DNA from: Micrococcaceae bacterium Sec5.1
GTDB lineage: Bacteria; Actinomycetota; Actinomycetes; Actinomycetales; Micrococcaceae
Direction: 5' to 3'
Assembly: GCA_039636795.1 (NCBI GenBank)
Contig: CP143430.1
Span: 3,782,001-3,846,000, forward strand
Length of the DNA: 64,000 bases
The position numbers and the translations under genes were made by a program. Below are positions 38,216 through 48,092 of the stretch, piece after piece; the first letter of the stretch is position 1, and every line of letters starts with the position of its first letter. Under the pieces are notes generated by a model that was not told the origin of the DNA, did no database searches, and saw only the letters and a list, made by a program, of their open reading frames with translations.

Positions 38216-39046
38216 ATGAGCGAAAACAACGGTGGAGGATTTGTCCGCAGAATGTTCGCGAATGACATCGCAACCGACTTGGCCGAGGGTCGGGTCCTCG
38301 AACTCGCGGAAATCTATGCCTTGGACGCGGTTACTGAATCCGAACGGGCCCTGATTGACGATTACGTCAAGGACGCCCCGGAAGGTCCAGCGTTCCAGGA
38401 GCGGGTCAGGCAGGCCCGCGAGACCCTGGTGGCAGGTTTCGCCCCTGAGGAAGAGCCGCCCCCTGCCGTCTTCGCCAAAATTATGGACCGGATCAACCGG
38501 GAATCCGCAGATTCCCCTGCAGGGTCGGGCAGTGATCCAAAGCCGGAGCCAGTCCTCGACGAACTGGCACTCGCCCGGACCAAGCGCGGAGAACGCCGCG
38601 GCCTCGGGCGCGGACGCGCCTGGCTGGTGGGCGCAGCGGCTGCTGCCGTCATCGCCGTCGGTGGCGTGGGTGTAGGCGCGTACATAGCCGGCCAAAACGA
38701 TCCCGTGAACCAGGTCCTGCAGGCCCAGGACGTCCAGAAGAAGACGGCCCAGGTTCCCGGAGGCGGCACGGCTACCATTTCCGCTTCCTCCGCCAAGGAC
38801 TCCTTCGTGGTGTTGATGGACGGCGTTGCCCCGGCACCCGACGGTAAGGTCTACCAGTTGTGGACGTTGCCGAAGGATGGATCTGCCCCTGTGCCGCAGG
38901 GCACTATGGACGCCGAGACGTTGTCCAAGCCGGCGGTGGTGAAGGGATTGTCCACAGCTTCCTCAGTAGCTATAACGGTGGAACCCACTGGCGGATCAAG
39001 CTCGCCCACGCAGCCGCCTGTGTTGGTGGTTCCGCTGAGCGCCTGA
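38216..39046 (+). CDS. rskA: Anti-sigma-K factor RskA
   Basis: A 276-residue membrane protein. The N-terminal cytoplasmic region (to about 120) contains LAEIYALDAVTESERALIDDYV, the sigma-binding type helices. One membrane segment spans residues 136-159 (WLVGAAAAAVIAVGGVGVGA), and the C-terminal extracytoplasmic RskA domain has KDSFVVLMDGVAPAPDGKVY and VQLWTLP-like residues. It holds SigK at the membrane until regulated proteolysis. The start codon lies one base after the sigK stop. Confidence 0.93.
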   Translation: MSENNGGGFVRRMFANDIATDLAEGRVLELAEIYALDAVTESERALIDDYVKDAPEGPAFQERVRQARETLVAGFAPEEEPPPAVFAKIMDRINRESADSPAGSGSDPKPEPVLDELALARTKRGERRGLGRGRAWLVGAAAAAVIAVGGVGVGAYIAGQNDPVNQVLQAQDVQKKTAQVPGGGTATISASSAKDSFVVLMDGVAPAPDGKVYQLWTLPKDGSAPVPQGTMDAETLSKPAVVKGLSTASSVAITVEPTGGSSSPTQPPVLVVPLSA

Positions 39047-39079
39047 CGTCGGCCAGACGGCGTCATCGCTTTAAGGCCC

Positions 39080-39126
39080 GACGGCGGCCGCGCACCTTCC
39101 GTGAGGTAGGTGGGGCGGCCGCCGTC
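39080..39126. terminator. GC-rich hairpin between rskA and gntP-type gene
   Basis: Ten-bp arms GACGGCGGCC and GGCCGCCGTC (39080-39089 and 39117-39126) with a 27-base loop, followed by GTTATT. It ends both convergent transcripts, though the T-tract is short. Confidence 0.65.
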
Positions 39127-39151
39127 GTTATTGCCTGCAGTTGACCGGCAG

Positions 39152-40555
39152 CTACAACACGAGCGACAACAGCATCACGAAGCCGAAGCCAACCAGGGAG
39201 ATCAAGGTCTCCATCACGGACCAGGTCTTGAAGGTCTGACCGACTGTCAGGCCGAAGAGCTCCTTGACCAGCCAGAAACCAGCATCATTCACGTGCGAGA
39301 GGAACAGCGAGCCTGCACCGATTGCCAAGGCGAGCAGTGCCGCGTGGGTCGGGGTCAAACTGCTGGCCAGGGGCGCGACAATGCCCGCAGCAGTCACGGT
39401 AGCTACAGTGGCGGAGCCCGTGGCGAGGCGGAGTGCCACCGCCACAATAAAGCCGAGCACAAGGACGGACATGTTGGCACCTTCCGCCCACTTCTTGACG
39501 GCGTCGCCCACTCCAGCACCAATCAGTGTCTGCTTGAAACCACCGCCGGCTCCAACTATCAGAAGAATCGCTGCGATGGGGCCAAGGCTGTCGCCCAGCT
39601 TGGCAGTGATCTTGCTGCCAGTGAATCCCACTGCGTAGCCGAAGCTCACAGTGGCAGCAAGTACCGCCAAGGTCATGGCGACCAGGGGCTGGCCCACGAA
39701 ATCGAAGAAGATCCTGATCATCGGAGCAGTGGCCGCGTCCGGCCAGATAATGTCTCCCAAAGCCTTTAGCAGCATGAGGACTACCGGGAAAATGATGGTC
39801 AGCAGCGTCACCAGGAACGAGGGCTGGCGCTTGACGTCGCTAAGATCGGCGCGGTGCTTGGTGTCGATGCCACCCGCCACGGCGGGAGCGTTTACCGGAA
39901 CCCAACGTGCGGCCAGGCGGGAGAAAAGCGGTCCACAAATGATGACCGTGGGAATGGCCACGAGGATGCCCAGGCCCAGTGTTGTTCCCAATTCAGCCTT
40001 TACGGCGCTGATGGCAATCAGGGGTCCCGGGTGCGGGGGCACCAGGCCATGGAGCACTGAAAGGCCCGCCAAAGCCGGTATCGCGATGCGCATGAGCTTC
40101 ATCCCGGATCTCTGCGTCACAAGGACAATCACGGGAAGCAGGAGCACAAGACCGATTTCGAAGAACATCGGCAGGCCAATGATCACTGCCACAAGCGTGA
40201 TCATCCAGACGATCTTGTTGCCGGTGGCCTTGGCCAACAACGTATCCACTACCCGATTGGCTCCCCCGGAGTCCGCGAGCAACTTGCCAAGCATTGCGCC
40301 CAAGGCAATCAGGAGGCCAACTTCCTTGAGGACGCCGCCAACTCCGTCCTCGAAGTTGGTAATGACCTTGCCCAGTTCCACGCCTGAGGCGAGGCCGACA
40401 AACGCCGAGCCCAGCACCAGCGCCAGGAATGGGTGGAATTTCAGCTTGGCGATCAGGACCACAATCAGCGCAATACCCAACGCTGCCACCACAAGAAGCT
40501 GGGTGTCGTGCGCGGACCACTCCTGCACCTGTGTGGCCGTTTCCAGCGCGATCAT
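39152..40555 (-). CDS. GntP-family gluconate permease
   Basis: A 467-residue membrane transporter with about twelve hydrophobic segments, including TQLLVVAALGIALIVVLIAK and the GntP-type loop LLIALGAMLGKLLADSGGA. HGLVPPHPGPLIAISAVKAE and LFLSHVNDAGFWLVKELFG are typical of gluconate/H+ symporters. It overlaps the gluconokinase stop by 4 bases and belongs to the same transcript. The N-terminal start is ATG 40555. Confidence 0.95.
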   Translation of the reverse strand: MIALETATQVQEWSAHDTQLLVVAALGIALIVVLIAKLKFHPFLALVLGSAFVGLASGVELGKVITNFEDGVGGVLKEVGLLIALGAMLGKLLADSGGANRVVDTLLAKATGNKIVWMITLVAVIIGLPMFFEIGLVLLLPVIVLVTQRSGMKLMRIAIPALAGLSVLHGLVPPHPGPLIAISAVKAELGTTLGLGILVAIPTVIICGPLFSRLAARWVPVNAPAVAGGIDTKHRADLSDVKRQPSFLVTLLTIIFPVVLMLLKALGDIIWPDAATAPMIRIFFDFVGQPLVAMTLAVLAATVSFGYAVGFTGSKITAKLGDSLGPIAAILLIVGAGGGFKQTLIGAGVGDAVKKWAEGANMSVLVLGFIVAVALRLATGSATVATVTAAGIVAPLASSLTPTHAALLALAIGAGSLFLSHVNDAGFWLVKELFGLTVGQTFKTWSVMETLISLVGFGFVMLLSLVL

Positions 40556-41097
40556 GACGCTGCCGCTTCGGAACCGGCGCCCAGGGGACGCAAGCCGAGC
40601 CGTTCGATGATTTCGTCCGCCTCCTCAGCGGGCGAGGCGGAAACACACAGCGAGATGTAGCTCTCGTCTTCTGTGGGTTCCTCAAGTGCTTCGAACTGGG
40701 ACTCCAGGAGCGACGGCGGCATGAAGTGGCCGTGCCTTGACGCCAGCCGGTCCGAGATCTTGTCTTTGCTCCCTTGCAGGAAAACGAAAACAACCCCTTC
40801 GCCCCTGAGTACGTCGCGGTACTTCTTCTTCAACGCCGAGCACGTGATGATGGCCGGCGTACCGGCATCTGTATGCTCACGGATCCACTGGGCAATGATG
40901 CCAAGCCAAGGCCATCGGTCCTCATCGCTGAGGGCCTGGCCCGCGTGCATCTTGGCCACATTGGCTTCCGGATGGAGATCGTCGCCTTCGGCGAGATCCC
41001 ATCCAAGCTTTCCGGCGAGTACGCCGGCTACAGTCGACTTGCCCGAACCGGAGACTCCCATAATCACCAGTACGGGTTGCTGTGCAGTCTTCGCCAT
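40552..41097 (-). CDS. gntK: Gluconokinase
   Basis: A 181-residue P-loop kinase that makes 6-phosphogluconate for the pentose phosphate pathway. The Walker A is MGVSGSGKST, then the gluconate-binding EGDDLHPEANVAKMHAGQ and LSDEDRWPWL; the substrate lid region contains RHGHFMPPSLLESQFEALE. ATG 41097 is preferred to the TTG at 41100 because GGAAGG lies upstream. Overlap with the permease by 4 bases shows one operon. Confidence 0.96.
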   Translation of the reverse strand: MAKTAQQPVLVIMGVSGSGKSTVAGVLAGKLGWDLAEGDDLHPEANVAKMHAGQALSDEDRWPWLGIIAQWIREHTDAGTPAIITCSALKKKYRDVLRGEGVVFVFLQGSKDKISDRLASRHGHFMPPSLLESQFEALEEPTEDESYISLCVSASPAEEADEIIERLGLRPLGAGSEAAAS

Positions 41098-41121
41098 CAA
41101 AGTCTGCCTTCCTCGAATAAA

Positions 41122-41162
41122 TATGATTTAACCGAGGTCCAGCATATGACACGGGTTACATA
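41122..41162. promoter_or_regulatory. Candidate GntR operators upstream of gntK
   Basis: Two partly related sites in the 74-base gap upstream of gntK. TATGATTTAACC at 41122-41133 matches the TATGAT and ACC ends of the gluconate-regulator boxes known from Corynebacterium. The imperfect palindrome TATGACACGGGTTACATA at 41145-41162 follows. Both overlap the likely promoter. No regulator gene is in this window. Confidence 0.45.
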
Positions 41163-41171
41163 TCGGCAATG

Positions 41172-41951
41172 TCAGAAGCCGGCGATAGTACTGGATCCGT
41201 TAACGGACACCACGTGGAAACTCTCAGCACTTGCGCCGGCAGGGAGCCCTGCTCGCGCACCGTTGGCCATCAACATGCCACGGACCACACGCTCCATCCC
41301 CTCGATGTCCGGGTGCTGGCTCGCGTGGATGCGGATCGCATCGAGCTTGGCATCAACATGCTTGGTGACGTCCACGAAATGGTTCTCACGGTCCTCTGGA
41401 CTTGAGATAAACCATAGCCAAGGCAGCTTGTAGGCCGTCAGTCCGGCCTCAACCAATTCAGGATAGGCAAAGGGATTCTCCACGGCAGGATAAACCGCCC
41501 TGGTCACAGCTTCCCCTGCTGCGAGGTGGTCGGGGTGACTCTTCTGGAGGCGGTCCCAGTTCCGTTCCGGGTGCATGGTCAACACGATGTCCGGGCGGAT
41601 TTCCCGGATCAGCTTCACAACCTGCTTGATGACGTTGTGTGTCGGCTCAAGGTAGCCATCGTGTTCGTGCAGGTAGCGGATGTCGTTGACTCCCACCAAC
41701 TCTGCCGCGCGTTGCTGTTCTATGGCACGGAGTTCGATAATGCGTTCCCGGTCAACGGGATCAAACCCGCCGGCGTCGCCGTCAGTCATGATGCAGTAGG
41801 TGACCTGTACACCGGCAGCAGTCCAGGCAGCTATGGTTCCTGCAGCTCCGAAGTCGATGTCGTCAGGATGGGCAGTAAAACAAAGCACCCGCTCAACACG
41901 CTCCGTGGAGGCGTTGAACGGGCTCTTTGCTGACGAAACGCCAGAAGTCAA
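41172..41951 (-). CDS. PIG-L family deacetylase
   Basis: A 259-residue zinc-dependent deacetylase of the LmbE/PIG-L family. The zinc and catalytic motif AHPDDIDF begins at residue 27; the other conserved part is [19 protein letters not shown]. Members remove acetyl groups from GlcNAc-type sugars (mycothiol, phosphatidylinositol glycans, bacillithiol) and some act on other amides. The start is TTG at 41951 with AAAGG upstream. Its start lies 5 bases after the etfA stop, so it is probably in the etfBA transcript. No mycothiol gene is adjacent. Confidence 0.9.
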   Translation of the reverse strand: MTSGVSSAKSPFNASTERVERVLCFTAHPDDIDFGAAGTIAAWTAAGVQVTYCIMTDGDAGGFDPVDRERIIELRAIEQQRAAELVGVNDIRYLHEHDGYLEPTHNVIKQVVKLIREIRPDIVLTMHPERNWDRLQKSHPDHLAAGEAVTRAVYPAVENPFAYPELVEAGLTAYKLPWLWFISSPEDRENHFVDVTKHVDAKLDAIRIHASQHPDIEGMERVVRGMLMANGARAGLPAGASAESFHVVSVNGSSTIAGF

Positions 41952-41956
41952 AGGGA

Positions 41957-42910
41957 TCAGCCTTTCCGCTTTTTGATCTCAGCTGTTGCCTGCGGCACAA
42001 CTTTGAACAGATCGCCGATAATGCCGAAGTCCGCGATCTCAAAGACAGGAGACTCTGCATCCTTGTTGATGGCCACAATGACCTTGGACGTCTGCATTCC
42101 TGCCTTTTGCTGGATTGCTCCTGAGATGCCTGCCGAAATGTACAGCTGCGGAGAGACAGTCACACCGGTTTGGCCCACTTGCGCGTCGTGGCCAATCCAC
42201 CCTGCATCCGTTGCTGCCCGCGAAGCACCAACCGCAGCACCAAGGGCATCGGCGAGTTCTTCCAACGGGCCAAAGTCGCCATCGACGCCCCGCCCGCCGG
42301 CCACAACGATCCGGGCCTCGCTGAGGTCGGGCCGGCCACTGGCGGGCTTCTCAGTGCGGGAGGAGATCCGGGCCGCATTCGCTGCAGCATCTGCAGGAAC
42401 CTCAACCTTGGCTGTCGCGGGAGCTGTCGCTGCGCCTGCCGGCTCTGGTTCCACGATGTTCGCTTTTACGGAAAAGACTGCCACCGGAGTGGTGGCCTTC
42501 GCCGTGGTGTTGTACGAACCCGCGAGGACCGACTTGTGGGCAGTGCCGTCCGCCTCCAGACCAACGACGTCCGTGATGACTCCGGCGTTGAGCTTAATGC
42601 CGAGTCGTCCCGCGATTTCTTTGCCCTCGGGCGAGTTTTCGATCAGGACAGCGGTGACGCCTGAAGCCACCACTGCAGCCGCGAGGTACGCGGCCTTCGG
42701 CGCAACCAGGTAGTCGTCCAGATCCGCCACAGATGGCTGGTAGATCGTCGCCACGCCATAAGCACCCAAGGTGGCCGCGACGTGCTCGGTCAATTCACCG
42801 TTGAACGCGACGGCGGTCTCCCCCAGCTTCCGCGCAAGGGTCAGGAGCTCCAAGCTGCTCTTCTTGAGCGCAGCTCCGGGGTTGTCAATGAAAACAAGTG
42901 CATTTGCCAT
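41957..42910 (-). CDS. etfA: Electron transfer flavoprotein alpha subunit
   Basis: A 317-residue ETF alpha. The C-terminal FAD domain has the conserved [20 protein letters not shown] region, [20 protein letters not shown] and [20 protein letters not shown]. The N-terminal domain is less conserved, as usual. It carries electrons from acyl-CoA dehydrogenases to ETF-quinone oxidoreductase, together with the beta subunit encoded 12 bases upstream. Confidence 0.97.
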   Translation of the reverse strand: MANALVFIDNPGAALKKSSLELLTLARKLGETAVAFNGELTEHVAATLGAYGVATIYQPSVADLDDYLVAPKAAYLAAAVVASGVTAVLIENSPEGKEIAGRLGIKLNAGVITDVVGLEADGTAHKSVLAGSYNTTAKATTPVAVFSVKANIVEPEPAGAATAPATAKVEVPADAAANAARISSRTEKPASGRPDLSEARIVVAGGRGVDGDFGPLEELADALGAAVGASRAATDAGWIGHDAQVGQTGVTVSPQLYISAGISGAIQQKAGMQTSKVIVAINKDAESPVFEIADFGIIGDLFKVVPQATAEIKKRKG

Positions 42911-42922
42911 GATTGGAGTCCT

Positions 42923-43726
42923 TTAGAGCAGCTTCTGTGCGGCCAGGAAGTCGACGAGCTTGATGCCGGCGTCGCCCTCGTCGGTGATGATCGTCCCTGC
43001 GGTTCTGGGCGGGCGGGCAGCTGCAGACTCCACAACCGTCCACGAGCCTGACTGGCCTACCTCGGAAGGATCGACGCCGATATCGGCAAGCGACAACGAG
43101 GCAATCTTCTTCTTCTTGGCTGCCAGGATTCCCTTGAAATTGGGGTACCTGGGTTCGTTGATCTGGTCTGTCACCGAGACGAGTGCAGGAAGCTGCGCTT
43201 CAACGGTCTCCGAGTGGGAGCCGGCATCCCGGCGTGCCACCACGGTGCCGCCGTTAACCTCGAGGGTGGAAGCAAACGTGAGCTGCGGGAGCGACAACCG
43301 CTCCGCGAGCTGAGCCGGGATGAGTGAGGTCTCGCCGTCCGTGGAAGCCATGCCGGTCAGGACCAGGTCCACCGGGCGTCGATCGGCGGAGAGATGGCGG
43401 ATGGTGGCCGCAAGCGCCAATGATGTCGCAGCGGCGTCCGAACCGGCCAGCGCGTCATCGCTGAGGTGGACCCCGGAGTAGGCGCCAATCTGCAACGACT
43501 TCTTGACTGCGTTTACTGCACCGGAGGGCCCCATGCTGAGGGCAATGACCTCGTTGCCGGCTTTGGCCCCGCCACGCTCTTCGGCCAGCTGCAGTGCTGC
43601 CTCAAGCGCGTACTCGTCAAGTTCGGACAAGATGCTCTCATCGCGGTCAGTTGTGTTGCCGGGTCCGGTGATGTGCCGGTCGAACTGCGCGTCCGGGACG
43701 TGCTTGACCAGAACGACAATCTTCAA
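42923..43726 (-). CDS. etfB: Electron transfer flavoprotein beta subunit
   Basis: A 267-residue ETF beta. It starts LKIVVLVKHVPDAQFDRHI, reads LSELDEYALEAALQLAEE, then ALSMGPSGAVNAVKKSLQIG and LVLTGMASTDGETSLIPAQLAE. The TTG at 43726 is chosen over the GTG at 43738: GGAAGAG lies just ahead and the family normally begins MKIVVLVKHVPD. It binds AMP and pairs with EtfA. The upstream gap of about 180 bases holds the promoter; no operator was recognised. Confidence 0.96.
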   Translation of the reverse strand: MKIVVLVKHVPDAQFDRHITGPGNTTDRDESILSELDEYALEAALQLAEERGGAKAGNEVIALSMGPSGAVNAVKKSLQIGAYSGVHLSDDALAGSDAAATSLALAATIRHLSADRRPVDLVLTGMASTDGETSLIPAQLAERLSLPQLTFASTLEVNGGTVVARRDAGSHSETVEAQLPALVSVTDQINEPRYPNFKGILAAKKKKIASLSLADIGVDPSEVGQSGSWTVVESAAARPPRTAGTIITDEGDAGIKLVDFLAAQKLL

Positions 43727-43904
43727 TGTCTCTTCCACTGTCTTCGAAGCAGCCTTCCATGCTTGCGGACGGCCAACCGCAGGAGCGTGGCCGTGAATTG
43801 CCCAGCGTGTGGGCTTCCCCTAGCTAAGCATATTGCCCGCAGAAATCCACTGCGCGCGTTAACGCCTGTTTCATCAGCAACGGCCAAAGGGCCGTGGACA
43901 CGCC

Positions 43905-43941
43905 GACGGCGGGCCACACCACTGAGGTGCCGCCCGCCGTC
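43905..43941 (-). terminator. GC-rich hairpin downstream of htrA
   Basis: Ten-bp arms GACGGCGGGC and GCCCGCCGTC with a 17-base loop, 55 bases after the htrA stop on the minus strand. There is no T-tract. The arm sequence is close to the hairpin at 39080-39126. Confidence 0.55.
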
Positions 43942-43996
43942 GTCCGCTGTGCCAGCAGGTTCCTGCTGTTGGGGTTTGTTAGTGCTCTTCGGGTTG

Positions 43997-45592
43997 TTAT
44001 TGCTGTGCGGCGTCCAAAGTAACTTCTACTTCCTGCGACTGGCCGTTGCGCTGGATAGTTACCTTCACCTTCGCGCCGGCGGCCTGTTCGCGGACGGCCG
44101 CGGTCAACTGGTTGGGGTCAGTCACCTGGTAGTCGCCGAACTTGGTGACGACGTCGCCAACCTTGATGCCCGCCTTCGCCGCGGCGGAACCCGTGGTCAC
44201 CGAAGCAACCTCTGCGCCAACGGAGAATCCGGAGTCGCTGCCCGTGGACGACTTCGATCGTACGGAGACACCAAACTGGCCATGGCTAGCCTTACCGGTA
44301 TTGATGATTTCCTGTGCAACGCGCTTGGCATGGTTGATCGGGATGCTGAAGCCAACGCCGATGTTTCCAGTGGAGGAATCTGCTGTGCCGCTGCCCGCGG
44401 AAGCGATAGCAACGTTGACGCCGATGATCTCGCCCTTGCTGTTTACCAGCGCGCCACCGGAGTTGCCGGGGTTGATGGCAGCATCCGTCTGGATCACGTT
44501 GATCGAGATTGAGCCCTCATTCGCGCTCGGCTGGCTCTGGCCGCCACCTGGAGGGGCGAACTGGAAGCCCTGGTCACCGCCCTGTGAATTGTCAGTGCCT
44601 TCCTTCGGGGCAGCTGAGGAGGCAACGCTGATAGTGCGGTTGAGTGTGGAGACGATACCGTCCGTCACCGTGCCCGTCAGGCCAAGGGGCGAACCAATCG
44701 CGACGGCGGTGTCGCCCACGTTGATTTTCGAGGAATCCCCGAGCGTAGCCGGCACCAAACCGGAAGTATCGTCCACCTTGATAACTGCCAGGTCCGAGAG
44801 AGGATCAGTTCCAACAACCTTGGCCTTGAGAACCTTTCCGTCACTGGTACGGACCTCGATGGCGGCATTGGATGTTGCGCCATCCAGCGTGACGACGTGG
44901 GTGTTGGTCAGGATGTGGCCTTGGTCATCGATAATGATGCCGGAGCCCGTTCCGCCCTCGTTTCCACTCGTTGCCTTGATGGTGACCACGCTCGGAGACG
45001 CCTTCGCCGCTGCTGCCGTGATGACGTTGACGTCGTCCTTGTTATTCACAATTACCGTGCTCGACTGGCCACCACTTGATGCAGCCGGTGCCGGGTTGTC
45101 CAAAAGCGCGGTGCTGCCTGCCACCACACCGCCACCTACCAGGCCAGCGGCAAGAATGCTGGCAATGAGCGTTCCAATACCGAATGCCGGCTTGCGCTTG
45201 GTGCCGACGGAGGACTGCTGACCCGGAGCGCTGTGGAGGTTCGGGTTCCCAGGATTGGTGCTTCCGCCATAGAACGGCTGGTGCTGCGGGTAGTTGGGAC
45301 GGTGCCCCGGGTCCTGGTGCTGCGGACCGCCGTAGTACTGCGGCTGGGTGTTGGCATGCGGGCCTTGGTTTACGTTGGCGTGAGGTGCCGATTGGGCAGG
45401 CGGCTGAAAGGCCGGCAGCGGAGTCGTTGCATGGGTACCGGTTCCCTGCCCGGAGTTCCAACCAGGCTGCTGTGCGTGCTGCTGTGTCGGCTGCTGGTGG
45501 GTGGCAGCGGAGTCAGGCCTCGCAGCGGGATCCCGCGGCTCGGACGGATCACGGTTCTCTGGTGCGTTGCCCTGCGCTGGGTTCTCCGTCAT
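43997..45592 (-). CDS. HtrA-like serine protease with PDZ domain
   Basis: A 531-residue membrane-anchored protease. Residues 1-130 are a Pro/Gln/His-rich cytoplasmic region, one membrane segment spans 138-164, then the trypsin-like domain with His232 (ILTNTHVV), Asp267 (DLAVIKVD) and Ser378 (NPGNSGGAL). A PDZ domain closes the protein (KSSTGSDSGFSVGAEV through VKVTIQRNGQSQEVEV). It degrades or refolds damaged envelope proteins. ATG 45592 has AAAGGA upstream; the frame continues to 45607. It is divergent from the TPM gene. Confidence 0.95.
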   Translation of the reverse strand: MTENPAQGNAPENRDPSEPRDPAARPDSAATHQQPTQQHAQQPGWNSGQGTGTHATTPLPAFQPPAQSAPHANVNQGPHANTQPQYYGGPQHQDPGHRPNYPQHQPFYGGSTNPGNPNLHSAPGQQSSVGTKRKPAFGIGTLIASILAAGLVGGGVVAGSTALLDNPAPAASSGGQSSTVIVNNKDDVNVITAAAAKASPSVVTIKATSGNEGGTGSGIIIDDQGHILTNTHVVTLDGATSNAAIEVRTSDGKVLKAKVVGTDPLSDLAVIKVDDTSGLVPATLGDSSKINVGDTAVAIGSPLGLTGTVTDGIVSTLNRTISVASSAAPKEGTDNSQGGDQGFQFAPPGGGQSQPSANEGSISINVIQTDAAINPGNSGGALVNSKGEIIGVNVAIASAGSGTADSSTGNIGVGFSIPINHAKRVAQEIINTGKASHGQFGVSVRSKSSTGSDSGFSVGAEVASVTTGSAAAKAGIKVGDVVTKFGDYQVTDPNQLTAAVREQAAGAKVKVTIQRNGQSQEVEVTLDAAQQ

Positions 45593-45938
45593 GGGTCTTC
45601 CTTTCATCCTTGTCTTCCATAACTATGGCCCTTTTTACTGGAACAAAATCGGACGTTCGCTGGGAGCTTCCTGAAAGCCAATCGCCATGCTGCAGCAGAG
45701 CCAGCGTGAAGGGCCAACACGGCAGACACACAGAGCCTCAACGCCCAGGCATGGCGCGTTTCTCCCGTGTTTCGCTGGTGGCATATTCAAGGCTGTGGAC
45801 GGGGTATGGGGTGCACCATAGAATCAAGTGGAATTGCCACAGCGACCTGCGGCTTTACAAACCATGCGTGGGGGCGCTGAGCATTCTGTGACGATTGGTT
45901 CGCCTTGTTCCAGTCGCAGACGTGCTGAAGGGTTGCAC
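45593..45938. other. 346-bp divergent intergenic region (htrA / TPM gene)
   Basis: No gene is supported in this gap, although a frame upstream of the TPM start stays open from 45828. It should contain the htrA and TPM promoters. No clear -35/-10 pair, operator or hairpin could be assigned. Confidence 0.5.
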
Positions 45939-47993
45939 ATGCGGTCAATAGTGAAACGTGTACTCGCCGTGATTGGCGTGGCTGGAATGTTGGCCCTCCC
46001 GGCCGGCGCCGCCTGGGCTGCAGATCCGGTGACTATACCGTCCGGCCAAAACATCGTGGATGATGCCAATGTCCTGGGCAGCCGCAAGGGTGAAGTCCAG
46101 GAAGCCATCCAGAAGACGCTCAAGGACCACAAATACAACCTGTACGTGGTCACGGTGAACTCCTTCGAGAACCCTTCTTCGCCTGCGGAATGGGTCAAAG
46201 CTGTAGCCACCAAGAAGGGCATGGGCAAGGCCGACGCAATTCTGGCAATCTCCACCGCTGGTCAATACAACTTCGCCCTGAACTCCGGCAGTTCCATTTA
46301 CTCCAAGCAGTCCACCATCGCTCAGAACGCCGTTGTAGCCAACCTGGCGGGCGGTAAGAAGGACTATGCCCAGGCAGCAATTGACACAGCCGCAGCTATT
46401 GGAGACGCGGCCGGCGGTGGAAGCGGTACCGTGCCAAGCGGCAACGGCGGTGTCGGGGTCCTCGTAGGGGTTGGCGTTGTTGCAGCAGGCGGTGCGGCCA
46501 CCTATCTCTACCTGCGAAATCGCCGCAAGAAGGTGGGCCAGGCATCCAGTGCGAGCTATGGTCCCCAAGGAGAAGAGCTTGACCCATTGGCAGCCCTCAG
46601 CATTCCGGAGCTGCGTCAGAAGAGCGGCTCGTTGCTGATCGAAGCTGATGACGCCATCAAGTCCAGCGAACAGGAGCTTGGGTTCGCACAGGCCCAATAC
46701 GGTGATTCGGCGATCGGCAACTTCACCAAAGCCCTGCAGGAAGCCAAAGCCCACATGACCGAATCGTTCAAGCTGCAACAGCAGCTGGACGACCATATCC
46801 CGGACACCGAGGAACAACAGCGGACATGGCTCGGAGAGATTATTCGCCGTTCAGAGGCAGCCCTCGCGTCACTGCGCGACCAGAAAGCGGACTTCGACTC
46901 CCTTCGTGAACTCGAGAAGAAGGCCCCGCAGGCTTTGGCCACTGTCACGGCAGGCGCCCGGGAGGCCGACTCCAGGATCGCCACCGCAGAGCAATCCCTT
47001 GAGGGCCTCCGCAGTAAGTACGCCGAATCTGCGTTGACGCAGGTCTCAGACAACATCCTGCAGGCCAAGGAACGCCTTGCGTTCGTACAGAATGCTGCCA
47101 CCACCGCCCAGGAAAAACTGTCTGCCGGCGAAAACAGCCTGGCTGCCGTAGCGGTTCGCGCTGCCGAAGAAAGCCTGCATCAGACGAACGTCCTGATCGA
47201 CGCTATTTCCAAGACGGCAGGCAGCCTTGACGAGGCACGCGCCTCCTTGGAAAGCGCCGTTGCGGAGACCAGTCAGGACCTCGCGCAGGCCAGGGCCATG
47301 ATCCAGTCGGGTGAACATCCTGAACTCGCCGGCCCTGTGGCTGGTGTGGAAGCGGCCCTGGGCCAGGTCAAGGCTGAAATCCAGGGTGGCAAGATCGACC
47401 CCATTGCTACGTTGACCCGCGTAGAAACAGCGCACCAGGCGCTTGATCAGTCATTGTCCGGGATCCGGGACCAGCAGGAACAGGCCCGCCGTGCACAAGC
47501 ATCCTTGCAGCAAACCATCATGGCGGCACAGGCCCAGATCAGTGCGACCTCGGATTACATCACGGCCCGTCGAGGCGGCGTTGGGACAGAGGCCCGCACC
47601 CGGCTCGCCGAGGCCCAGCGCAATCTCGACTACGCTTTGTCGATCTCGCGCAATGACCCGGTCACGGCTCTGACCTACGCCCAGCAGGCACACTCACTCG
47701 CTGCGCAGGCAGCGCAGCTGGCGCAGGCCGACGTCGACCACTTCGGCTATGCCGACCAAGGCTACGGCCGCGGGGGCATGTTCGGTGGTGGCGGCGGAGG
47801 CGGTGGTCTTGGAGGCGCAATCCTCGGCGGCATCCTCATCAACTCCATCTTCAACAGCGGTGGCGGCGGTTGGGGCGGCGGTAACAGCGACGGCGGTGGC
47901 GGCGGCGGATTCTTCGGCGGCGACTCCGGCGGCGGCGACTGGGGCGGCGGTGGAGGGGGAGACTTCGGCGGCGGCGACTCTGGAAGTTTTTAG
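45939..47993 (+). CDS. TPM-domain protein with coiled coil and Gly-rich tail
   Basis: A 684-residue protein. A signal peptide (about 27 residues, ending AWA) precedes a TPM domain (residues 30-155, with FNLYVVTV-like YNLYVVTVNSF and KADAILAISTAGQYNFAL). One membrane segment spans 171-193, followed by a long alpha-helical, mostly coiled-coil region to about 605. The last 80 residues are extremely Gly-rich, with many GGG runs and few other residues. This suggests an outer TPM domain and an intracellular helical rod. ATG 45939 has AAGGG upstream. PspA follows after 99 bases, so a shared membrane-stress role is plausible, though unproven. Confidence 0.85.
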   Translation: MRSIVKRVLAVIGVAGMLALPAGAAWAADPVTIPSGQNIVDDANVLGSRKGEVQEAIQKTLKDHKYNLYVVTVNSFENPSSPAEWVKAVATKKGMGKADAILAISTAGQYNFALNSGSSIYSKQSTIAQNAVVANLAGGKKDYAQAAIDTAAAIGDAAGGGSGTVPSGNGGVGVLVGVGVVAAGGAATYLYLRNRRKKVGQASSASYGPQGEELDPLAALSIPELRQKSGSLLIEADDAIKSSEQELGFAQAQYGDSAIGNFTKALQEAKAHMTESFKLQQQLDDHIPDTEEQQRTWLGEIIRRSEAALASLRDQKADFDSLRELEKKAPQALATVTAGAREADSRIATAEQSLEGLRSKYAESALTQVSDNILQAKERLAFVQNAATTAQEKLSAGENSLAAVAVRAAEESLHQTNVLIDAISKTAGSLDEARASLESAVAETSQDLAQARAMIQSGEHPELAGPVAGVEAALGQVKAEIQGGKIDPIATLTRVETAHQALDQSLSGIRDQQEQARRAQASLQQTIMAAQAQISATSDYITARRGGVGTEARTRLAEAQRNLDYALSISRNDPVTALTYAQQAHSLAAQAAQLAQADVDHFGYADQGYGRGGMFGGGGGGGGLGGAILGGILINSIFNSGGGGWGGGNSDGGGGGGFFGGDSGGGDWGGGGGGDFGGGDSGSF

Positions 47994-48092
47994 CCCCACA
48001 GTTTAGATGGGGTCGATGCCCCGTCTAGGAGCGGTACAACAACTGATCACTGATTTCAGTGGCTTCCACTGAGCAGGACGAAAGGCAACACC

